Position numbers and translations under genes: made by a program. A DNA stretch of 64,000 nucleotides, from assembly GCA_035079385.1 (NCBI GenBank), contig JAVHKY010000003.1, forward strand, positions 8,597,501 through 8,661,500. Reading direction: 5' to 3'. The notes beneath the pieces were generated by a model. The model made no database searches and had not been told where the DNA came from. It worked only from the letters and a program-made list of their open reading frames with translations. Of this stretch, positions 54,034 through 64,000 are shown piece after piece; position 1 is the stretch's first letter, and the number at the start of each line of letters is the position of its first letter. This stretch comes from Aspidiotus rigidus. Its lineage: Eukaryota > Arthropoda > Insecta > Hemiptera > Diaspididae.

Positions 54034-55380
54034 TATATATGTTACAGTTAAAACCCGAAATCAGTAAATTCTAAAATTTACTAGTCAAAACTACTTGCCA
54101 CAAATGACGTTAGTCAGAACTAGTTTCGACTAGTTAACTCTAGAATTTACCGTGACCCTCAGCGTTGGAGCTAGTTCTTAACTTAAATAATTTCAGGTAA
54201 AACTAGTTTTTACTAGTGAAAACTAGAATTGACTAGTAAAAAGTGAAATAGAGAAGAAATTATGATTGTCGGGGAACACTAGTTTTAACTAGTGAAAACA
54301 AGAAGGGTGAATCCAATCAGTAAAATGAATTTCTTCCCTAGTACAAATGTAATTGCATTTTTATCAAGGGTGTTGGAGCAATTTTTTTTGGAGCCTCCGG
54401 AACGAATACAGAAAATGACTCTCCGACTCCGGTTGCCTCCAGTGGACACGTTTGGAGGCGTCTTCTGACCTCCAAAGTATGTCTCTGGAAGTGCCTCAAA
54501 ATACCTCCAGCGCAATTACTGAGATTGGAGAAAATGCCTCCGGAGGCACTGTCGAAGAAACCGAAGACGTCTTTGGAGACGCCTCCGAAGACACTTGTAA
54601 CGTTGATCAGTGTGACCAGATGTAGCATATTGGCCTACCAGTGTTGCCAGATGACAGATGATACTCACAAGGTGTATTTAAAATTTTGGCTTTTCTTCGA
54701 ACCGAGCAGCGCTAGCATCAAAGTGGCTGAATGAGGGTTCGAGGAATAGAATACTGTTGAAAAAAGTGCCTCCTAAAGGATCTTTGGAAGCACCTCTAAG
54801 CCTCTAGGTGGAAGCAAGGTACCTCCGGAGGCAAAATGCACCAGCCTCCAACATCTTGGTTTAAATCCTCACCATCTTCGCCTCATTGAAGGCGGAGGCA
54901 AGGTACCTCCAGAGACAAAATGCCTCCAGCCTCCAACTCCCTTGAATTTTTATTTTTCACAAAGCTTGTTTGTACTTGAATGGTGTGCGTCAATTAGTCT
55001 TTGTTAGGTTTGCTCTTGTAACGTTTATAGACCGACGAATTCGTATGATGTACGGTTTAATGTGTGAATTAAGGAAGAAAAATTTAGAACTTTTTCGTAT
55101 ATTTTATTCCAGTGTGAGCTACTTATCCTCAAAGTTGAGCAGAACTACCAAATATCTATCAATTTGGCCGAAGTATGTCTGGAAATACCATCACCTTTTG
55201 AACTCGAACAATTTCAATTCATTTCAGTTATAACTAGAATTCACTGATGAATTCGAACAATTTTTTTATTCTAGAATTAACTAGTCAAAACTAGTTCTGA
55301 CTAAAGTCATTTGTGGCAACTAGTTTTGACTAGTGAATTTTAGAATTTACTGATTTCGGGTTTTAACTGTAACATATATA
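54034..55380. mobile_element. Inverted-repeat element with CTAGT-rich arms
   Basis: TATATATGTTACAGTTAAAA at 54034 is matched in reverse complement at 55361-55380. The arms extend about 125 bp (54034-54165, 55255-55380) and contain AACTAGTCAAAACTAGTT-type words in both orientations, also scattered inside. The borders are TA-rich, consistent with a TA target. The centre (54400-54950) holds several CCTCCGGAGG palindromes within a GCCTCC-rich stretch. No transposase was recognised. Confidence 0.7.
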
Positions 55381-57620
55381 CCTTCCCTAGGTACATTCTT
55401 GAACGTTGATGAGACTTCAATCTTTTGTATATTTTTTTCAGCAATGTAAAGTGTAGAGAGGTAGGAGCTTAAAGCTAATATGAAATTCAAGACGTTCTTG
55501 CATGATCTCAAGTTTTCTCTTCTAAACGCGCAGTGCACTCCGGAGCGTCGATTCTGTAAATTCTAACAGGGTCAATGAATTTCTCTCTCTCGAAAATAAT
55601 ATTAAGCAGTTTGGAATGACAGTCATGTGAAAAACTTCTTGACAATTTAATGGACGCAAAAACGTTTCACAGTCGAAAATAAGGCAGAGCGTTTTGAAAC
55701 GAGAAGTTTAATTTTAAGTTTAACGTTTTGTGTATCACAATTGTCTTCGAAAAGAAAAATCAGAACTTCTGATTTGCAGTAATCTCGAATAACGCGACGT
55801 CTTGGTGGAATTTTCGTCATCGTACAAATTGTAAATGACGTCCCGAAGTGCTGGAAGACTAATCGACAGAAGTTATTGTACGATCTGCGTACACTTTCAT
55901 GATGTATGACTCCGCAATGTGCCACGAGAAAGTCGTTTTTGGATATTTTCCGCCTGTGTGTGGATCATAGATTAATTTCTTGGTGTCGTTTGAGCGATTA
56001 TTGCTCGTCGAGTGACATATGCTTGAACAACAAACGAGAAGCTGTAAGACCTATTGACGTTGACACTAGAGTTCGAGTATCGCGATGCTGGATGGTGACA
56101 GAGTCCAAAGTTCACCCAGAAAACGTATTCGCTGTGGTCACTGACGCTTAAAATTACCTTTGTGAGCTTTGTAAGGGATACATTTAAATGCTGCAGTGGT
56201 GTAGCCGGACTATACCTAAACTGTTACTTTGTGACGTAAATATCTGTAATTCAAATTTCGTTCTTCTTAGGCACGGTCAACTGACCACTCGGACATCAAT
56301 ATAATAGGGGTGAAATAGCTCTGTGCAAGGAATACAGTTCGCTGTATACGAGGAAAGTTTATTATAATTCTGGAATAGGTAATAAATTTAAGCTGTCATG
56401 TAACCTTTCATGTACCTGTTGCTCAACTCGAGGATCTTCTATTTCTCTTGCAACATTTAACTTTCCATTGCATTCATCCATTAATATCGCAGCTCATACA
56501 GTTATTTTTAACTTAGACAAAAAAAAAAACAAAAAAGGTAGGACAATACCCGGACATTTTTTGAAATAGAATTCGAAATTGTGAGGTTAGAGTTGACAAG
56601 TATCAGTGAAATTTTTGTATTGCCAATATTGGTGAGAGTATTAGGTACCGAGCATTTTCATAGTTTTTATCATCTTGTAGGCCTGCGATACTCTACCTTA
56701 CGTCATTGATGAGCTTTGATTCCAAGTGAAGGCTTTTCTCAGTGTGAGAATTTTTCATAGTTTTGCTCCAATTTAATTTTTGACCCGCCTTTTCCGACCG
56801 ATTCCAAACTGGATATTGTAGAACCATTGTTCAAAATTTGTAGACCTTGACTACTAGGGACCTAAAGAATTCGGAGGATTATCTCCATTAAGTAACCGAA
56901 ACTGCTTTAAGAATATAAAGGGGTCTTGGATTACAAACCTGTTGGAATACGAGGGGAAATAGCGGCAACATATTTTATAAACTGCGAAGGTTTGTTATTA
57001 GGTGGTGGAATAGAGGATTGTGAGGTATGAAATTGAAGCCCATCAGATACAAAATCCCTCCGGCTTCAGATCTGCGGGTGCATTTTTTTTCATCAACAGT
57101 TATTTTATTCAGCAGTATAAGGGCTGTTTCAAGACTTTTCTTCCTGTACGTGCTGTCCATCGAGTTATTCAGATTCTGTCGTCCAAACCAATATCACCAC
57201 CACTAAATAAGATTGAATCCTCAAATGTACGAGCCATTTTATAAATGAGAGGTTAATTGGCACATAGGCACGTAACAATGCATGCATTTTTCAGCAATTC
57301 TGTAGCGTGTAAATTCATGAGTGTGTTGTATGAATATACTTGATGAAACAATCGAAAACACATTCAAGTATTTATGAGGCTCCACAAAACATAAATAAAA
57401 ATATACCATTTTCATTATTAATATTGCCAAACTCAGTCTTATTTTTCTTGAAAAATTGATGAGTAGATTGTTGCCCTGGAACTGGACGTTTATTTGTATT
57501 ATTTGGATTTTCATCCATTTTTTACTCTTTGCAAAGGATCGAAAAAGAAAGATTCACAATTTCCATAAAATATCAAGAATCAATACGAGAAAATTTACCT
57601 ACCTTTAAAACTTGAAACCA
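55381..57620. other. No gene recognised
   Basis: Short overlapping frames only (for example 55647-55925, - and 55906-56151, +), none resembling a known family. No repeats noted. Confidence 0.5.
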
Positions 57621-58036
57621 CAGTACACTAAACAGGTATTGACACTTGCCTATGTTCACCATTACTAATGCTGTCATGAGAAATGATGTGTGTTTTGCCA
57701 CTATGTAGCGCCAATGATCCGTTCCCCGGTTATACATAGAGTCTTACGTAAATTCACTGTTTTAAAAAAAATTGTAGAAAAGTCAGAAATCAACCAAAAA
57801 ATCTGCAACTTGGTGCGAATAGACTACTCATGATGCTCCACATATTTCAAAAAAAATTATTCTCATTTGTAAATTTCTTGATTTTGTATAATTCTTGGAA
57901 TTTTGTCAGTACTAGGGTACCTCCGGTAAGGTAACAACGCTGGTGGGGTGCGGAAAAACGTAGCGGAATTATGTATGAACTACATTATTTTATGTGACAA
58001 GAATTTCTTATAGTGTCAATACCTCTTCAGTGTACC
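57621..58036. mobile_element. Possible MITE with 25-bp inverted ends
   Basis: CAGTACACTAAACAGGTATTG at 57621 matches the complement of 58012-58036 (AGTGTCAATACCTCTTCAGTG) with few differences. The interior is not palindromic and has no coding frame. Target duplication is unclear. Confidence 0.45.
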
Positions 58037-58867
58037 GTGCTTGGAACTATTCCTAAAATTAATAGACCAGATTATCGTGAGATCACAAGCCCACGTACGT
58101 TTACCCCAGCGTACCCTATAGCCCGCTTGAAGCAGTCGATCTTATCCTACATTACCAACTCGGATTGTAAATAAAAAAATGCTCCATAAAAAATTCACAG
58201 GGCCGTTTTAATGTTACGTTCAGATTTGAAAATAAGAAATAGTAAAGAACCTGATAATTTTCGCTCGTAGTAATTTTTGTGGTCATCTTTAATCATTTCA
58301 GAGTCAATTACAGTCATTTGCGGCTCATTTTGAATATTTTTGGTAGATTTTGGTTGTGGCGTTCTTTGTTTTGGGTCAATTTGGGTCGTTTGTTGATCCA
58401 TTTTGAACTCTTTGGTCAATCTATGTCGTGTTTTGAGCGTCTTTGGTTACTTCATCATTTTTCGCTCAATTTTGAACATTCTTGGTTAATTTTGGTCAAT
58501 TTTGGCCGTTTTCTGGTTATTTTTATTTGTTCGTTTTGATATTTTTCTGATCATATAAGTGGACTTTTTTATTCCATTCTGCTCGATTCTCAATGTTGTT
58601 GGATAATTTTGGTCGATTTAGGACATGTACAGCTTTCCGTTGTGCAAAATACCGGCACAGCTGCGGAACACTGTGCTAGAAGACTTGTACCGCGTGTGCC
58701 GCTGGTTAGCCATGCTCAGCCAAACAAAGGTGCGGCAAACTTCCTTACCAAGTGAAGAACATTAATTTGCGGAACACAAACGGAACTTATGGGTCTAGAG
58801 AAACGATAATGTTCCGCGCGGCTCAACTGCGGTACAACCGCGGCACATCCAGGTTTGAACAAGTAGT
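58037..58867. repeat. TTTTGGTCAATTT-type degenerate simple repeat and spacer
   Basis: 58270-58640 is made of variations on TTTTGGTCAATTTTGG and TTTTGAACAxTTTTGG. A similar stretch lies at 61185-61440. Between them a GCGGAACAC/GCGGCACA-rich segment lies at 58650-58860. The shared order suggests pieces of one dispersed repeat. Noncoding. Confidence 0.45.
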
Positions 58868-59957
58868 AGTTGCAATAAGGCGCTATATGATAACACTGCG
58901 TAACAATTTAGAACTTTTTGAAAATTACTTGAATAAGAATAGATGATTCTTAAAGTATTTTTTGCACTGAATTCAATGCCGTTTTCCGTTTTTCGATAGC
59001 ACATCTAGATTTCTTGTAATCATTATCTTTACTTACAATAAATTGTTGCATGTCGTCGCAAAGTGTTGTCGCAAAACGTAACGCTGGTTCCCGTGCTGCA
59101 ATACGGTTATTGTTGATCAAAGCACGGGAACCTGTGTTACCTTTCGCAACGACACACAACAATTTATTGTAAGTAAGGATGATGATTAGAAGAAATCTAG
59201 TCGTGCTACCAAAAAACGGAAAACGGCATTGAATTCAGTGTAAAAATTACTTCAAGAATCATCTATTCTTATTCAAGTAATTTTTTATGTGTTACGCAGT
59301 GTAATGGACCACCATCTTGATTACAGAAAATGTAAACACAAGAATAACGTCCATAAGAGCCAATGTTAAATTTAAATAAATTTGTGATTTTCAACAAAAG
59401 ATAACTCGAGATCAGCTCGATAGATAGTTTTGATATTACCTTTGTTGGAAAGGAAATTTTATGGACAGCAAATCATCTCCTTTTTGATTTCTTGCTAGAA
59501 GCATTTTTTTTTGGAGTTATTGATTAATAATTGAAACACGTTTTTTTGGCCGTTCTGCGTAACAAGTGTAGTTGTAAGTAGGTAGCCGCTATGTAGGACT
59601 CACACTTGTTATGTAGGACTCACAATTGTTACGTAGGACTCACACTTGTTACGTATAACTCACACTTGTTACGCAGAACGGCCGAAAAAACGTGTTTCAA
59701 TTATCAATCAATAACTCCGAAAAAAATGCTTCTAGCAAAAAATCAAAAAGGAGATGATTTGTTGTCCATAAAATTTCCTTTCCATCAAAGGTAATATCAG
59801 AACTATCTATCGAGCTGATCTCGAGTTATCCTTCCTTGAAAATCACAAATTTATTTAAATTTAATATTGGCTCTTATGGACGTTATTCTTGTGTTTACAT
59901 TTCCTGCAATCAAGATGGCGGTCCATTATACCTACATCATATAGCGCCTTAGTTGCG
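58868..59957. mobile_element. Nested foldback element FB4
   Basis: Outer arms: TTGCAATAAGGCGCTATATGAT (58869-58891) pairs with the complement near 59936-59957. From 59303 to 59575 and 59667 to 59938 run inverted arms (GACCxCCATCTTGATT, AATCATCTCCTTTTTGATTT, CGTTCTGCGTAAC and complements). Inside the left outer arm a second palindrome, 58892-59302, is inserted between GATGAT-like and AATGGACC sequence; its own arms (ACACTGCGTAAC, TTACTTGAATAAGAATAGAT, TTGAATTCAxTGC) meet near 59098. The centre of the outer pair (59585-59668) carries four ~22-bp units of GTAGGACTCACACTTGTTA. Confidence 0.8.
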
Positions 59958-61180
59958 ACAGTTGGTTTCTTAAGGCAGTGACTGTGATGTGACAACAATA
60001 GACTGAATTATTGTGACGGCAGTCATTGTAAACTCCCTACCAACAACGCGCGAACTAGCGCGAACACTTTTCAAAAACCCTTAAATATGATCGACTGTAT
60101 CGTTCTTGGTTCTATCACATTATTGATTCTCATAAGAAATACACAGAAACGTTTTGATCATACGTTCAAATTGAAAAACCAGAAATAAATAAGCAATTAC
60201 ATGTTTATATTCAGAAGTAGGAAGTTCTCAAGTATTTGAAAATGTACCTGCGGTTCTTTACTTATTTCTGGTTTTCAAATTTGAATGTAAGATTGAAACG
60301 TTCCTGTGTATTTCTTATGGAGCAGTTTTTTGTTTACAAACCACAGCGGTAAAATAGGGTAAAAATAACAGCATGCTGCGTGGTTGTAGGGTAAGCTATG
60401 TGGAGTTTGTGACGTCACGACAATTCTGTCTATATGAGGCTACACTTGCGCCACATGACCCAAGTGGCCCGAACAAGGGTCTGTCAGAAAAACTGTTCCA
60501 TAAAAGAGATGTGACGGGTATGTTTTGCCAATAAGTTTGTGAAATTTTGCCTTGTATTGGGGTTTAAACGTTGAGTTGGGGAGTTGGTAGCCCTGACAAA
60601 ATTCACCTTTTCGTTCCACGCTTTTTAAATGGAGGACTTTCGAACGCCATAATTAATCGGATATCATTCTTTAAAGCAAGTAAAAGCAGAAATTTTGTAA
60701 TCCAGTGATAAATAGGATATTGATTAAATATCGGCTGTTTGAAAATCAATGTACAAGCATACATAAATTGAAACGCTGCATGGAAAAGGGGCCTCTGTCT
60801 AATGTATTTCTTATGGAACGGAGGCCCCTTTTCCACGCAGCGCTTCAATTCTCTTGTTCACCCTTTCAGTAGCGCCCTCTAGTGAAGGTTTAAAACCCAA
60901 TGAATGACTACGCAAACATCATCTGCGAGTAGTATGGTTTCTTTATGACTGCCAAATAAGCGTCGCAGTTGAAGAATACTGTGCACCAACACATTGTTCC
61001 GCTGATGTGACTCTCTTGTGAACCGGCACCGTAGAGAAACAAGACTTTCACAACTGTACCTGAAACAAAGTAAATAAAGTGGGCGTAACCAACAGCTGTG
61101 CCGCTAATGAAGTGCTTGCGCCGCGAATGTGAACCTGGGCACCTAGAAATCTTGCACAACAAAGGGTTGCGTTTTCTCTC
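59958..61180. repeat. Short inverted repeats with a shared CCATAAGAAATACA end
   Basis: 60131-60193 and 60259-60320 form inverted arms (CATAAGAAATACACAGAAACG and complement; AACCAGAAATAAATAAG and complement). 60771-60800 and 60818-60848 form another pair (GAAACGCTGCATGGAAAAGG and complement), with TGTATTTCTTATGGA in its loop. No gene seen. Confidence 0.55.
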
Positions 61181-63289
61181 GATTTTGATAATTTTCTGTA
61201 ATTTTCAATAATTTTTTGTCCGGTTTTACCCGCCCATCATCTATTTTGATCGTGTTTTGGTCGTTTTATGCCATAATCATCATTTTGTAGTCAATTCTGG
61301 TCGCTTTTTGGTCGATTTTGGTAATTTATTAATCTTTTTTGTAGTATACTGTTATGTTTGATTTTTGTTGCACGTTTTTATTGTATTTTTCAGTGTTTTT
61401 AATGCACGTTTGACCAATTTTTACTGCACGGAAATCTTAACTCTAGTCATAAGCAATCATGGAAATTATTCATGAATCATGTAGGCGGAATGGTGGTATG
61501 TCTCACTTAGATGTACAGCTTTGTTTTAAAAGCCGCAACGGAGGGAGCAGTGAGCCATTTTAAGTAAGGATAAGGCATTCTTTCTAGATTTACTCCTATA
61601 ATTTCATAGGAAGACATATTGTAGTTTACTTTGACTCGAGTACTTGTGGTCTTGCCCAGTTAAATATGTAATAGCAAAAGCTCCCTTGCATGTACGTTGA
61701 AATTCTCTGCGCATTGTCAAATAATTCCTCTTTTCGTTCAACAACGACCGCAAATTGAGCGATAGATAAAATTATATACTCTGTTACAAAACTTAAACAC
61801 ATTATGATCTCGAGGTGAGATTAAGCTGCATTCACAAATTTCGGATCGAGCATTTATTTCACATTCAAATAACACGTCTGGCCAATTTCCGATTTTTATA
61901 GTATTTTTACCAAGCTATTCTTCGGTTTGATTCATATTCTATATAGTTACAATTCAACCATAAAATAATTTTTCCGAAGTTCAACTACAGCGGGTTATAT
62001 TCATATTCGTTAAATGAATACAATTCTTTTTATTTGATCAATGTATATAACGTGAAACGAGGTCGGAAAAACAAAACTGAAAATTGTACTGGGTAATACG
62101 AATAATGAATATAGCTCGATGTAGACGCTGATGCTGTCCAGGAATTATGTACTAGTTGACTAGCACTGCTTTTCCGTTTGTTCGTGTAGATATATACTGA
62201 GCATATATTCATAATATTGTATTTTTTCATGCGCGCTCATTTCGTTGATTTATTACAAACAATTGTTCTCCGGGTGAATTGCTTGTCACCTATTCGCGTA
62301 ATATAGGAAAGGAAGGCTATGTGACGTTACTATTTGAGGAGAGCGTGCGCTATAACAAAAGTTTCATCTCTCTCTCTCTCTCTCTCTCTCTCTTGCTCTC
62401 TTTCTCGACCCTCTTTAGTTTACAGTAACCGCGCCGCATAGATACGCCAACTACCAAAAAAAAAAAAAAAAAAAAATGTACGATATAATGTAAAGTCAAC
62501 TCGACAACTAAATTTTTATTTTTTTATTTCGATATTAGATTTTCGTTCCAGCGCGGATTTTGGTATATGGTAAGTAGAAACGGCACGTTTCGACGATGTA
62601 ACATCGGTGCGTATTCTCAGGGTTATTGAAACGAGGATGGATTATAAGAGATGCAAAATAATTCGGTTACCCTATTACACGATGATTTGATTTAATCACG
62701 GGTCGGATTTATCGGCACATTAAGAATGACGATTTGCGCAGTAACAGAGGAAACATTTGTGTCAGGGCAGTAAAAAATGAATGATTTTAACAGTAAACTG
62801 GCTGCAGCAATTTGGCATGAGTGAGCGGTAAAGAGATTTGATACTTCGGTACATTCATCCAATGACTCACACAATGAATGATGTATATCACAGTATTTTG
62901 TGAATCAGATGGAGAAGACGTTTACGAACCTGTGTCTGCTAATTAAATTCGTGTTTTCTGTGAAGGAAGGAAGGAAGGAAGGAAGAAGACCCCACTTGAC
63001 GAAGATATGGCGTTTGTCCACGATTATTATATTCATGCAGAATCCCAGATCCCGTTAAACAGCATCTTAGAATTGTTATTACCACAGCCCGAATTCCTTG
63101 GCACTTCCCGGATCATTTTAGTGCATCCAAAAAGTATGAAAATGAAATAGAAGCACGTATGGGAGGGTAGTAGAGACAAGAGAAAAAAATTCATTTTACC
63201 GAAAATTGCCGAAAATGGAATAAATGTCGAAAACAGGGTTTAAAGCCGAATAGGGCCGAAAATGACTATTCCGTAAAATATCGTCCAAA
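61181..63289. other. No gene; simple repeats
   Basis: 61185-61440 is the TTTTGGTCxATTTTGG-type repeat. A (CT)n run lies at 62369-62394, poly(A) at 62456-62476 and a (GGAA)n run near 62963-62985. The rest is AT-rich without recognisable coding or RNA genes. Confidence 0.55.
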
Positions 63290-63945
63290 ATTAAAAAATT
63301 TTGGGTTCCTTGTCATATGTATAGAAAGATCTCATTCTCCAATTTCTGTTCATATAATCATCCATTTAGATTCAATTGAAATTCAGCCTGAAACAATCAG
63401 CAGAATGAGAGCTTTGTTATATGTGTAGAAAGATACCATTCTCCAATTGCTGTCCATATCACCATTCATTTAAATTCAATTAAAATTCAGCCTAAAACGA
63501 TCAGCAAAAAGGGACCCTTGTTATATGTGTAGAAAGAGACCATTCTCCAATTTCTATAAATATCATCATCCATTTAAATTCAATTGAAATTCAGTAGAAA
63601 CGATCAGCAGAATGGGTTCCTTGTCATATGTATAGAAAGATCTCATTCTCCAATTTCTGTTCATATAATCATCCATTTAGATTCAATTGAAATTCAGCCT
63701 GAAACAATCAGCAGAATGAGAGCTTTGTTATATGTGTAGAAAGATACCATTCTCCAATTGCTGTCCATATCACCATTCATTTAAATTCAATTAAAATTCA
63801 GCCTGAAACGATCAGCAAAAAGGGACCCTTGTTATATGTGTAGAAAGAGACCATTCTCCAATTTCTATAAATATCATCATCCATTTAAATTCAATTGAAA
63901 TTCAGTAGAAACGATCAGCAGAATGGGTTCCTTGTTATATGTATA
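63290..63945. repeat. Satellite array with 311-bp higher-order unit
   Basis: About six monomers of ~104 bp, each with GTTATATGTGTAGAAAGA, CCATTCTCCAATT and CATTTAAATTCAATTGAAATTCAG followed by AACGATCAGCA. Monomers fall into three types in fixed order (ending near GGGTTCC, GAGAGC and GGGACCC). Type 1 starts at 63303, 63614 and 63925, exactly 311 bp apart, and the second trimer is nearly identical to the first while monomers within a trimer differ clearly. The array stops at about 63945. Confidence 0.85.
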
Positions 63946-64000
63946 ATCTTCGTAGTTGGGTTTATCTTCAAGAGATGTTTATTCGCTGTTGCTTTACAAT

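Noticed and set aside
57621..58036. Full foldback element
   Set aside because: Only the outer 25 bp pair; the interior is not palindromic, so at most a MITE.

Overview
This is eukaryotic, AT-rich, repeat-dominated DNA. The only host gene I can identify is one exon: positions 34267-34735 on the + strand encode a signal peptide and the start of a neuroligin-type cholinesterase-like domain, ending at a clean GT donor. The neuroligin motifs and short TTAGG runs (the insect-type telomere unit) suggest an arthropod, probably an insect; I cannot name the species. If the exon call is right, most of the right half of the window is one intron of more than 29 kb, and the left half is upstream DNA or an upstream intron.

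Layout. 1-2.7 kb: a lysine/serine/acid-rich reading frame (510-1424, -) beside a pogo/Tigger-like transposon end, then degenerate tandem repeats. 2.7-6.1 kb: a young Penelope-like element (PLE, copy A1) with a 1,047-bp inverted copy of its own 3' half in front of it, bounded by a 13-bp target duplication. 6.1-16.4 kb: mostly unassigned AT-rich DNA with a small MITE and dispersed GAGCTATATATGATAGG-type repeats (called R1/R2 here). 16.5-20.6 kb: a Ty3/gypsy-type element on the - strand with both LTRs, a tRNA-Leu-type primer site and a polypurine tract, but no reverse transcriptase or RNase H, inserted into an R1 copy. 22.4-27.3 kb: an old PLE of a second family (B), bounded by a 16-bp target duplication and ~117-bp direct repeats, interrupted by a nearly intact PLE of family A (A2, - strand). 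28.8-30.9, 37.0-39.9, 45.3-46.2, 46.2-47.1, 54.0-55.4 and 58.9-60.0 kb: a series of large inverted-repeat (foldback) elements; the second has a Helitron Rep/helicase-type coding remnant in its loop and the fourth is a mariner-like relic. 42.9-43.8 kb: PLE copy A3. 48.8-53.7 kb: PLE copy A4, split by an R2 insertion and by a 1.66-kb LTR-like insertion. 63.3-63.95 kb: a satellite whose ~104-bp monomers form a 311-bp higher-order unit.

The strongest unusual signal is in the PLEs. All four family-A copies carry near the 3' end, and family B carries in its terminal repeats, a small structured motif with hammerhead-ribozyme architecture: a short stem I, a core ending in AU, a stem II with compensating changes between copies, GAAA, then a self-complementary stem III (GCGC or CCGG) and U-H. 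The family-B 3' copy has the canonical CUGANGA core; family-A cores are non-canonical. All sequence reading was by eye, so repeat boundaries are good to a few bases unless an exact duplication is stated.
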